Shown here one piece after another: positions 55,631 through 64,000 of a stretch of DNA of 64,000 bases. Position numbers and translations under genes: made by a program. The DNA is from Entonaema liquescens (lineage: Eukaryota > Ascomycota > Sordariomycetes > Xylariales > Xylariaceae): contig CADCSX010000006.1 in NCBI GenBank assembly GCA_902805475.1, positions 682,001-746,000 of the forward strand, read 5' to 3'. The notes beneath the pieces were generated by a model, which was not told the origin of the DNA, searched no databases, and was given only the letters and a program-made list of their open reading frames with translations. How positions within the stretch are numbered: position 1 is the first letter of the stretch; every line of letters starts with the position of its first letter.

Positions 55631-56537
55631 ATGTCCTCTAACGATCAGGAAGGCATTGGTGAGTGAAGTATCCCGCGGAACTTCGGAGGGAATAGGTTAA
55701 ACTAAATAAGTTTAATCCGCAGAGCCGGGCGTTGTCATAACTCCCAAAGTCTCTGAACCATGGACAGTCGAGAAGGTGTTGGCACAAATTCACCCCGAAG
55801 CCCCTGCTGAGGGCTCAAGCTCACCAATTCCTTTCTTTCATATCCTCGAGCGGTTAAAGACGGGCAAACGGGAAGGATGGAGGCGGTTTGGTATCAACAG
55901 GTAGGATAACCCTCTCCTAGAACTGGATAACAGACTTGTCGCTTACAACAAAACTAGAGGCGAATCGATCGCAGACCACATGTATCGCATGTCCTTAATG
56001 ACTTTCCTATGCCCTCCTTCTCTTGCATCCAAACTCGACCTCAACAGATGCATGAAGATGTGCCTCATTCACGATATGGCTGAGTCGATCGTCGGAGATA
56101 TTACACCGGTGGATGGAGTCCCGAAACCGGAGAAGAGCCGCCGCGAGGCCGAGACCATGGACTATATTTCCAAAAATCTACTGGGCAAAGTGCATGGAGG
56201 AATAGCCGGGCAGGAGATCCGAGCCATTTGGCAAGAGTACGAGGACTCCAAAACACCTGAAAGTCTCTTCGTCCACGACGTGGATAAGATGGAATTACTG
56301 TTGCAGATGGTGGAGTACGAGAAGCGAGTAGATAAGCGCCTGGACCTAGGCGAATTCGCATACGTTGCGACCAGGGTTGTACTTCCGGAAGTACAGGAAT
56401 GGGCAAAGGATATCCTCAAGGAACGCGACGAATTTTGGGGCTCGGCACCGCATATTCATGGCGAGGCTGGTGTGAATGGCGGTGTGAAGGAGACGACGAC
56501 ACAGGGTCAGGATTCCTACTACTCTAAGGAGAGTTAA
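55631..56537 (+). CDS. HD-domain 5'-deoxynucleotidase (HDDC2/YfbR-like)
   Basis: Metal-dependent nucleotidase, expected to remove phosphate from deoxynucleoside monophosphates (yeast Ygk1/YBR242W, human HDDC2). Three exons (55631-55658, 55723-55900, 55958-56537) give 261 aa. The first exon codes only MSSNDQEGI. The fold begins FFHILERLKTGKREGW. The metal ligands are visible: H76 in SIADHMYRM, the H107-D108 pair in CLIHDMAES, and Asp178 in HDVDKMELL. The family's EAD/PEKSRREA helix and LWQEYED-type segment are also there (AIWQEYEDSKTPES). There is a short disordered tail after FWGSAPH. No signal peptide is present; cytosolic. Every exon junction restores conserved sequence, so the model is secure. 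Confidence 0.9.
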
Positions 56538-57962
56538 AAATGAGGTCATTGCTACGGCGGTAAGCAAAACATATTGTCATATTGCGCTCTTACGCCGATA
56601 TTAAAGACTTTTAGTCGCCCCCTTTGCCTTTTTGCTTTACGTCCGATACGGAGCGTCATCATCATGTCGAGTAGATAGCAGTTAGAACGAAGCATAAGGA
56701 TTAGGGATGGCATACAGCATACGGCCTACACAGGTAGAGATGGAGCATATGGTTACTACCAATAACCAATGATGATAGATTATTGCAACGCTGGCCGACC
56801 GCTTCTTTTATTCGTCGGTGAAGACACGCCGAAAAGACGGAAGCGCTAAAGCATTAGGTACATAAGTACCTAACCAAATGCACCTTTAGCTTAGGACCCA
56901 CTATAATAAACACTGAATCAGGTCTCCGGGACTGACACCCGGAGCTGGTACCTTAGGTAGCGGCCTAGGTAGTGACTGCTGTTCTATTGACTTTTTTACG
57001 CGGTTTTTGTATTTTAACTGACAAAGGGATTCTGACCCGGCAACGAACGTGGATTAAACTTAACAGCACTGAAGTTTACCCATTTACCGATATTCGACGC
57101 CCGGCAGTTTAAGATTAATAGCAAAACGTCTTGGAATCCCCCGGATCATTTTTTTAACAACTCGAACCGTTATTATTATTCGGGTCTATATGCTATCGCG
57201 TTGCCACGTCTTTTACTGAAGTCGCACTTAGTAAAGCTAACAGGTAGCTAGCTTCAGCCATTTCCCAGCCACCCAGCCACCCAGGCAGACAAAAATAAGA
57301 CGGCGAGACCAAGCTAAAAAGCTATAAAGTTGGGGAACTAACCTTATTGGTCACTTAAGTTTAAAGGTCCCCAGGTTCCAAGGTCCCCCCTACCGCGTCG
57401 TCATACAGGCCTGTGTACGACCAACAACCACGCGAACTTTAATGGAAAAAAAAAAGAAGGCTTATGATCACGAGTGCCAATAATCCATCCCGCCCTCCTT
57501 ACATCAACATCACATCACGCCGTTTTCTTTCCCGCCTTTGCGCTCTAAGACAACATTCGGGAATAATAGAATTTAACGTACAAGTTGCATCGAGGTGATT
57601 CAGTTGTGAGATCCGTCAAATAAGGACAAAGGCACCCATAGTTCTTATTGATCACCTTGGCGTTGAGTATCCTTCCAACAAAGCCTTAGAAACGCATTGT
57701 TGGGAACTTTTACCATGGTGAGATAACAAACGGATTGTCTTACCGTCTTATCCAGCCAAACAATCGCATCTCATCCTTCAAAGAACTTCGAGGTTACAAA
57801 ATTCAAAAATTACGCCCATCTTTTCTCATGGTTCCCTTCCGATCCACTACGCTCGCTATTTGATTCAATAAAAAATATCGACTTTGAACTTAATAGTTTC
57901 TCAACTTCTTCTTTTTTTTTTCACCGCCGTCGCATTTGCCCCGACTCTTCCTGTCTTGAAAG
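56538..57962. other. Intergenic, 1.4 kb
   Basis: Contains a CCACCCAGCCACCCAG duplication at ~57267-57282, TAGGTACCTTAGG/CCTAGGTAG motifs at ~56948-56970, and a T-rich pyrimidine tract (57906-57921) just upstream of the next start. No gene is seen. Confidence 0.5.
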
Positions 57963-59512
57963 ATGTCCTTCGGGCCACGGGCCCTTATGCCCGGCGCATT
58001 CCAGTTCGAAACTCTTAACGACGGCAGGTCTCTATCCGGTGCTCATCCAGGAATGTTTCGACCTCCCGCATCACCCTCCACTTCGAGCTCCGTATATTTA
58101 GGAAAGTCTACTGGTAGCTTATATTCGGATGCGTCAGCACCAGGTTTGAATGCGAAGAGGAAACGGAGAGGACACCGCGAGTCTAGGCCACTCAATAGTT
58201 GGGGTACGAACAGAGGTGATGCAGGGTACGACGCCGATAATAAACAAGAGGAGGTTGAGGCCAGCGAGCTAGTTGAGGAAAGGGGAGGAGATATGTCCTA
58301 GCCGGCCAGATCGAAACGCCGAGTGGGGTGGCTCCCGGAGCTGTTAGGGATGCGATGGATGAAAGCGTTTATTCCGATGTCGATTACAGACGTGCCATGG
58401 GTCCGAAGTGCACACCTGCTAAGGCCGAATTGTCCACTGTTAATGCTATACGAACTCCATCGTCATCACCCACCCGATCGCGGCAGACTAACGGTTGGGG
58501 CTCGCTTGCTTTGAGTACCATAGGCGGAGTCGTTGGAAAGGTATTTCAGTTCTGTAAGCAGGGGGTATTCCGTGGTTTCTACGCAGGTGGGGGGACAGGG
58601 TACGGGATGAGGGCATCGCCGAGACAACAACCAACTGCAAATGGTCAGATTTGGTGTAACGAGCACGATATTCCTACCTTACCATACTTCAGCTCCGGCA
58701 CAGCACCAATCGAAATTCCTCAGTCCAACTATTTCCCACCAAATTATAGTCAAGGATCCCCGGAATCATCCCCCCCTCGGGCGGCGAAGCGGCGGCAGAT
58801 TGATCCCGGAACTCCCGGAGATGAACTACGTCGAAACTGGGTCCTGGTCCAGGAGTCTCCTAAGAAAGAACGGCCGCAGAGCAGGGCTTCTCAAGCTTCA
58901 ACAGTCCGCACATCCCAGCAGCAACCCCGTCCACCCGTTATTCGACGCATCAGTCGGCCTGTAAGCCGTGTGAAGCCACCTAGCTACACCAAATACCCAT
59001 CTGACAGAATAAGCTATGCCGGAACCACACCTTTAGCAAACAACGAACCGGCAAGTTTTGCCTCCCCTCGGGCTCACTCTCCAGCTGTGTCATTACATAC
59101 TCCTAGTAGAATCCCTATCCCAAGCCGGCCACAGTCACCTGCCGTCTTCTCGTCCCCCCGTCCAAAACCACCGTCTCTCATCCCAAGTCCTAGTATTCAA
59201 TCGGGTCGTAGCCACCGGAGAAACCATAGTATAGCATCGGCGGCATCTGGCGCGTCTATCAGGATAAAGAAAGGTGATTCAGCAAAGAAGCCCGAAGACT
59301 ACAGTCCTCGATTAGATGCAGAGGCAAAGAGTTTGGCCGCTCAAAGATTACAGGAGGAGATGGAAACCGATATACGAATGGATGACTTCAACGCCAAATT
59401 AAGGGATATGATCCGTCAAGGCAAAGAAGCACTTGGTACGAAAGTAGATGTCGAAATACATGACGATATGGAAGGTGTGGATACTTGGGAAGACGAAATA
59501 ATGACGGCATAA
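57963..59512 (+). CDS. Basic Ser/Pro-rich protein with a Gly-rich amphipathic segment, function unknown
   Basis: Two open frames belong together. The first (57963-58301) begins MSFGPRALMPGAFQFETLND; the second, in another frame, runs to 59512. An intron 58204-58301 (donor GTACGA, acceptor TCCTAG) joins them in frame (…LNSW-AGQIETPSGV) and gives 483 aa. An alternative donor at 58226 with acceptors near 58287-58290 also works, and a frameshift is not excluded. Features: WGSLALSTIGGVVGKVFQFC then GVFRGFYAGGGTGYGM, an aromatic/Gly amphipathic stretch that could touch a membrane; a long Ser/Pro/Arg-rich disordered region with repeated SRP(x)SP-like phosphosites; and a C-terminal acidic coiled coil (LAAQRLQEEMETDIRMDDF … DTWEDEIM). 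I do not recognise the family with certainty; some nucleoporin-like proteins have such a layout. Confidence 0.65.
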
Positions 59513-60451
59513 AATGCGGCAACTCCCAACGACCCTTTTTTTTTTTTTTACTTTAATTAGGACTGGACAAGGCTATGAAACTGGATGGTGTGACACAAGT
59601 CCAAGGCGAAGGTGTTCAGGAATATGTTTTTTTTCTATTTTGGCGTAACGATTCAACGCAAACTTGATACCAGTTTTATGTTTCCTGCTTCCACTGGGAT
59701 TACAGCACCTATCTAGATACAGCCATAGGTTCCAGGTTCAGGAGGACCATTTGTATAAATTCATAAGTCACATTACCAATTATTGAATCAATGGCTGATA
59801 TCACCAATGACTATTAGGAATCTGTATGCTATTAAGTGATCACGTGTAGGTGTTTAATTGCCTCATTCTTGTCTGGTTATGTGTAGGTACATCGGTAACT
59901 GTCAATGATCTTGGAGTGAATTACACTGCTAAGGGACTTTTTCAAGATACTGTCCTTCTTACTCCTTAGTTGAGTCTTGATACATGTGCCACAAGCTCAT
60001 GCATATAAATGCATCTCAGTCCATTTGTTTCTATCTAGCCAATGTACACGATGCAGTTCATGACTGTTAGCGTTCACGATGATCAAAGTCACATTCCTTT
60101 TTACCCCTGACCAAGTAATGACCCTCCCAAAGACCATGTAACAAGTCCAAGAAAGAACTTGTTGTTCCGTAAATCAGATTCAAAGTCTCCTTTAAAAAAT
60201 CTACATATATGTATTTATCAACGTCCTGATTCCGTGAATCTCTCTGTTCCTCTTCCAGACGTTCTACACGTCCAAAGATTATTCCCCGAATACAAAATCC
60301 AAGACATATCGAAGGTATCCAAACTAACAACATCCGCCACATCCCAACCTTGCCTCGCAGGGATTCAGTAAGCTCCAAACTCACCTACGAAACAGATTCT
60401 CTCAAGTATATTAACGGAAGGGGGAAATAACGGTAAGGCAACTACGAAACA
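59513..60451. other. Intergenic
   Basis: A T13 run (59536-59549) follows the previous gene. A TATAAAT box (60004-60010) lies ~440 bp before the ORF at 60452. A minus frame at 60067-60384 has one hydrophobic stretch (WRMLLVWIPSICLGFCIRGI) but no family resemblance; I do not call it. Confidence 0.4.
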
Positions 60452-60700
60452 ATGGGTCAACGTCTCAGCAGGTCCAAGAACAAAAGAGAATATGACACTC
60501 GGAGCGAGAGTCGGAATATATTTGGTCTCAGACGAGGGCAACCGGATATTATACGGCGTGACCCGGCCCGGGACTCGTTCACATACTCACCTATCCTCGG
60601 ACGCGGCCGACACATTCACATCTTTATCACGGAGATCACAGAGGAGAATAGTAGGCCGCATTACGTTAGGCCACGCAGGAACCTCGTTAGAGAGCGATGA
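60452..60700 (+). CDS. Small basic ORF with N-myristoylation-type start (1 of 3)
   Basis: 82 aa beginning MGQRLSRSKNK, which fits the N-myristoyltransferase consensus (Gly2, Ser6, basic residues after). The body is Arg-rich (about 20 Arg), with a hydrophobic strand IHIFITEIT near residue 55 and the ending RPRRNLVRER. The ATG context is CAAACAATGG, good for fungi. There are no cysteines, so the second lipid anchor would have to be the basic patch. It is one of three such + strand ORFs within 2.5 kb; no other homology is recognised. Protein-coding status is probable but not proven. Confidence 0.4.
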   Translation: MGQRLSRSKNKREYDTRSESRNIFGLRRGQPDIIRRDPARDSFTYSPILGRGRHIHIFITEITEENSRPHYVRPRRNLVRER

Positions 60701-61360
60701 GTTGCTTGTTTGCTTGGTTTAGAGAGTAGTTTTATCTATTGCTTAAATACCTGTTTAGATACAACGATGAAATCCGTTGCCCAGATGACCGACGGAATAA
60801 CCTCTAGTCAAACTTTCTCATTGAGTGGTATATGGACGATGTACTTGCCAACTAGTCGTTGTAGCCCGATAGGAACTCACATAGCTGCTAAAAGAATAGA
60901 CAAATTCATGTATCTTATTTCGTAAGGCTTGATTCACTTCCCTAAGAGTTCACATTCCGCCGGGCCCTATACGCGTCTGTGATATTTGTTGATAATAAGT
61001 TCGTGTTAGATGTCTCCCAGTAGCGCAAAGACCATAATGGAGGAGTTGCAGTATGTATAGAGTCACAGTATTTCGAGAAAAAGGAAATAAGAATCTCTTA
61101 GGAAGCAAGACACTACGTGAGGTACCTACGCGGCGAAGAGATTAGTTTGAATCGAAAGTAGTAAGTAAAGTGCATTCCATAAAATAGATGGGACCGGCAA
61201 CCATATATTCCCCCATGACTAAGATTCTCATACCTCCAATAGACTGACAAGATAACTACAACTCTGTAAGGCAAGATTTCTCCCCTTTCACATCGGCATT
61301 ACATTATCAGGGGTAAAAGGGGGCTAGGCGAGATTAGGCCTAGATCTACGTGATATATGA
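60701..61360. other. Intergenic within the MGxxxS cluster
   Basis: It contains only short frames. The sequence near 61080-61140 is purine-rich. Nothing further is seen before the TATA/hairpin element at 61361. Confidence 0.4.
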
Positions 61361-61384
61361 TATATAAAGGGCGCGCAGCGCCCT
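61361..61384 (+). promoter_or_regulatory. TATA box followed by a perfect GC hairpin
   Basis: TATATAA (61361-61367) is directly followed by AGGGCGC, a GCA spacer and GCGCCCT (61368-61384), a 7-bp perfect inverted repeat. It lies ~440 bp upstream of the ORF at 61802. A hairpin or symmetric binding site this close to a TATA box is unusual. Confidence 0.45.
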
Positions 61385-61801
61385 CGCTACTAGTTAGAAC
61401 GTTAAGCGTTAATAGATCTCTACTGCCTCCTACCTACTATATAGTAGATACGCTGCTGCTTGCAGTATTCACTCTACGTATGACCTCACTCACGGGCTCA
61501 CTTCTGACAACATACCCCTACGTGTCTACCAGCTTCTCCTTTATCAAACATTCAAGTTACGATACTAATATAATAACGGATCATTACCCTTCTCCACCGT
61601 CCTAGTAAGCAGCATAAGTGTTATAAGTCCCCCCTAGTTATTACAATGCTTTCATATTTTCTACTACCAAACATTTACGCTTCCTTACTCGCATTTTCCA
61701 AACCCATCCTACCAAAATCCACTACTAGACCATTGTCAATAGACCTTTAAGCCAACCTCTGGATCTTCTAATACTTCTCCTTCCACCAGAAGAGAGGTAA
61801 T

Positions 61802-62047
61802 ATGGGCCTGTGTTTCAGCACACCCAGGTCCACTGGAAGCCGGCGCGCGAGGCATCCTCGCCCAAGTCATCGGCACGGGGAGCAGCAGCATTCAGTAGAA
61901 ATGCACCGAACCGCGAGCGTACGGCAGAGAGAACGGATGGCTAGCCAAAGACCCTATAGTAGCTCAGATGATTCTAGTAGCTCAGGGGGTTCTAGTAGCT
62001 CAGAGGATTCACGTTTAGGCCCGCGAAGGAGACGTGCCCATTCCTGA
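61802..62047 (+). CDS. Small Arg/Ser-rich ORF with N-myristoyl/palmitoyl-type start (2 of 3)
   Basis: 81 aa starting MGLCFSTPRSTGSRR: Gly2 for myristate, Cys4 for palmitate, Ser6 as in the consensus. The middle is basic (His/Arg). The C-terminal third is an acidic Ser tract, SSSDDSSSSGGSSSSEDS, encoded by three 18-bp repeats (61955-62008), and it ends GPRRRRAHS. Such proteins would be expected at the plasma membrane or endomembranes. It shares its first six residues in pattern with the ORF at 62777 (MGxCFS). A TATA box with hairpin is upstream. No known family. Confidence 0.5.
   Translation: MGLCFSTPRSTGSRRARHPRPSHRHGEQQHSVEMHRTASVRQRERMASQRPYSSSDDSSSSGGSSSSEDSRLGPRRRRAHS
61955..62008 (+). 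repeat. 18-bp tandem repeat x3 coding for Ser-rich tract
   Basis: Three units of TCTAGTAGCTCAGAGGAT with few differences (TATAGTAGCTCAGATGAT, TCTAGTAGCTCAGGGGGT, TCTAGTAGCTCAGAGGAT). In frame they code for (S)SSSDD, SSSSGG and SSSSED, which supports coding use of this frame, since the unit is a multiple of three. Confidence 0.85.
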
Positions 62048-62776
62048 GAAGCTTAGCGTCGTCTTTACCTACCTAGGTATTTTGGTTATGCGTGTCTAAC
62101 TCTAGCTTAGCATCAGTTATTGGCGCCGACACTGTATAATCAAATGACTGAGTGACTACCTGGATAGGGCATTTTGATATTCAATATATTATTATAAACT
62201 ATATGTTGGTACTTTTGTGTTTGTATGCTAAACTTCTTAAATGTTAACCTCCTATGTTTCTTTTTTCTAGTACGTCTGTCAGGGGTCTCAAGTGAGACCC
62301 CTTAGAGCAAAGAAGCGACTTAGTATGAATAGCTCTGACTCCAGAGTTATCCTAAGAGTTCCTTAAAGAACAATAAAGTTGTTTCCTCTCCTTTTGGTTT
62401 GCCTCGTAACAATGTCATAGAAATTCATTACTTACCACTTACCACATTATAAACATATCGGATAGCATTCACTCTCTTACACACGTTCTCGTTCCAGCTA
62501 TCACAGCTTACGTGTTCGCTAGTAATTTAATCGTCAGACAATCGGGTCAAAACGCAAGTGACACCTGCAAAAGAACATCGCACAACGGTAGGGTCCGTAG
62601 GCAAAGCATTTATATAGTTCCCCTCCTACGCTTTCCCAAACTATTTCCCTTTTACCACATTTCCCTCCTTTACCTCGCACAAATATCCTTAAATAAACGC
62701 TTGGTAGTCCTAAACCATTTCAAGCCCTAGATCCACTGTCGCGCATCAGATTTTCTTTTCGACCGCGAAGAAAAAA
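62048..62776. other. Intergenic within the MGxxxS cluster
   Basis: It holds the 22-bp inverted repeat at 62281 (listed separately), a CTTACCACTTACCAC repeat near 62433 and a TATATAG box at 62611, 166 bp before the next ORF. An open frame at 62512-62730 has no motif. Confidence 0.45.
62281..62302. repeat. Perfect inverted repeat (10-bp arms, 2-nt spacer)
   Basis: AGGGGTCTCA, spacer AG, then TGAGACCCCT. It lies 234 bp after the stop of the ORF at 61802 and ~475 bp before the ORF at 62777. It could be a dimeric transcription-factor site or an RNA hairpin in a 3' untranslated region; its function is unknown. Confidence 0.85.
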
Positions 62777-62977
62777 ATGGGTAATTGTTTTAGCCAGCCT
62801 AGTGGCAAACATTCGGACGATCGCCGCTCACGAAGTCACGGCCCACGAACTCATGGCCGAAGACGTACCGGCTCGGTAATAAGGCACAAACGTACGCGTG
62901 AGCCGGAGCAGGAATTAGGAGAAGGGGTTGTCGTAATCTGCCCGACTTCTAACGAGCCGTTTGCCCCGCCGAGGTGA
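62777..62977 (+). CDS. Small basic ORF with N-myristoyl/palmitoyl-type start (3 of 3)
   Basis: 66 aa starting MGNCFSQPSGKHSDD: Gly2, Cys4 and Ser6 make a textbook dual-acylation start. A basic His/Arg/Ser-rich middle (RRSRSHGPRTHGRRR) is followed by GEGVVVICPTSNEPFAPPR. The ATG context is AAAAAAATGG, strong for fungi, and a TATATAG box sits 166 bp upstream. The first six residues follow the same pattern as the ORF at 61802. Target membrane and role are unknown; coding status is likely. Confidence 0.5.
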   Translation: MGNCFSQPSGKHSDDRRSRSHGPRTHGRRRTGSVIRHKRTREPEQELGEGVVVICPTSNEPFAPPR

Positions 62978-63231
62978 TTACTGCGTTGCGACGTTTGCAG
63001 CGGGCGAAGACGAGAAATGGCGTTTTTATAGAACTAAATATATTATATCGTTGATTTCACACTTGCCATGACCCATTGCATGTTATGTTATTTCCGTGCC
63101 CGCGTTTCCGTTGTCTGCCTCTCTACCCCCTTAACCCCTTTTCTCTAGCCCCCATACCTTATACGAACTTAATACATCATATTACAACAAAGCTTGCTCA
63201 AATAATACACATCTCCCTCGAATGAGTGATC

Positions 63232-63865
63232 TTATTGTTTGATCTCCTGCTTTTGGAATAGACCTAATGCGATGCGGAAGCAACCTTTGTTATCACCAGT
63301 AGCCAACGATCTCGAGCATATACTAACTCACCTTCAATGCTCGGCATCCACGGATCCCGCGACTTGCAGAAAAACTCGCCCTTGGGCTTGACTTGAGCGC
63401 GGGCGTGGTCCTCCATCGTGCCGTAGAAGACGTATATATTATCTCCCGCGTTTGCCTGTACGCACATGCCATCAGTACAGTGTTCCAGTACAGCCGCGAA
63501 CCATGCCTCAAGGGCAAGCGAGCGAGCGAGCGATATTAACAAAAGCTCAAGCGGCGTTAAAAAAAGAAGGAAAGAAGGACACATACCCCGTATTCCAAAA
63601 GCGGCCCACCACACGTATCGCAGAACTCGCGATGCAGCAACACGCCGCTCCCGTTATCCGCCTCGTGCACCTTCACATGCTCGCTCCCTCGCGTGATCTC
63701 GAACGCCGTCTTAGGAATCTTCGTCGTGATACCGTGCTCGCCGCCCGTGAACTTCTTGCAGTTGCCGCAGTGGCATATACTGGTGCGAGCCAGCGACTGC
63801 GGGTCCTCGAGGGTGATCGTATACCTTATCCTGCCGCAGTAACAGCCCCCCTGAAGCGGTGCCAT
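63232..63865 (-). CDS. GFA/CENP-V-type (Mss4-like fold) zinc protein
   Basis: Member of the family annotated as glutathione-dependent formaldehyde-activating enzyme-like proteins; most fungal members have no proven activity. Three exons (63865-63587, 63455-63332, 63263-63232) give 144 aa. The zinc ligands are intact: CYC (C8, C10), CHCGNC (C31, C33, C36) and CDTC (C82, C85). Exon 2 supplies GDNIYVFYGTMED and the KSRDPWMPSIEG motif; the short third exon adds LFQKQEIKQ, the usual family ending. Reading through the second intron (donor GTGAGT, 63331) would replace that ending with unrelated sequence. A cytosolic enzyme or metal protein of unknown substrate. Confidence 0.88.
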
Positions 63866-64000
63866 ATTCTTCCTCTTTCTCTTTGGGCTTGTTTCGTCTG
63901 AGCGGGCGGGTGTGGTATAAAGATGATGTAAGGTTGTGAGTTTAGGAGATTGGGAAATAGACTGTGAGTACGGGGTGGAGATGTGATACTGGGGATTAGA

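Noticed and set aside
60067..60384. 105-aa minus-strand ORF with a hydrophobic stretch
   Set aside because: No family resemblance and no promoter evidence; kept only as a note.

Overview
The window is nuclear DNA of a filamentous ascomycete (Pezizomycotina, probably a sordariomycete). Genes stand alone on either strand and are split by short introns of about 40-100 nt with GTRNGT-type donors and CTRAY-like branch sites. There are no operons. The predicted proteins are typical fungal ones: GATOR1 Iml1, Lst4/FNIP, Vcx1, a Zrc1-type CDF, His2, a ferric reductase and a Ctr copper transporter. The genus cannot be named from the sequence alone.

Layout. 1-739 (-): N-terminal part of a Dal5-like MFS permease, cut by the window edge. 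740-6095: AT-rich, gene-poor, with retrotransposon debris, a 49-bp inverted repeat, a ~21-bp tandem repeat and an exon-like fragment. 6096-29319: VCX1-type Ca2+/H+ exchanger (-), IML1 (-, 1844 aa in one exon), an SDR oxidoreductase (-), a seven-exon CDF zinc transporter (+) and a 7.5-kb gene-poor stretch. 29320-46642: LST4/FNIP (+), HIS2 (-), an RBM26/27-like RNA-binding protein (+), a GliT-like flavoprotein (-), a 2H phosphoesterase (-), a small secreted protein (-), a 48-residue Cys-rich ORF (+) and a secreted protein with His and Asn-Cys motifs (-). 48502-63865: TLDc protein (+), divergent ferric reductase (-) and Ctr transporter (+), HD-domain nucleotidase (+), a basic Ser/Pro-rich protein (+), three small ORFs with N-myristoylation-type starts (+) and a GFA/CENP-V-fold protein (-).

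How the genes relate. Iml1 and Lst4 belong to the two GAP systems that act on the Rag GTPases upstream of TORC1. The Ca2+ exchanger, CDF transporter, Iml1 and Lst4 are all expected at the vacuolar membrane, although this clustering may be accidental. The ferric reductase and Ctr transporter share one intergenic region that holds two copies of the copper-responsive heptamer TTTGCTC, each pointing at its own gene. This makes a convincing reductive copper-uptake module. No secondary-metabolite core enzyme, CRISPR array, rRNA or tRNA was seen.

The most promising undescribed features are the run of three short basic ORFs starting MGxxxS (60452-62977) with TATA boxes and inverted repeats around them, the 48-aa Cys-rich ORF at 44959, and the secreted protein at 46007 with a possible NlpC/P60- or LRAT-like His/Cys pair. 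Splice sites were placed by eye from reading frame, donor/acceptor sequence and family knowledge. No homology search was run.
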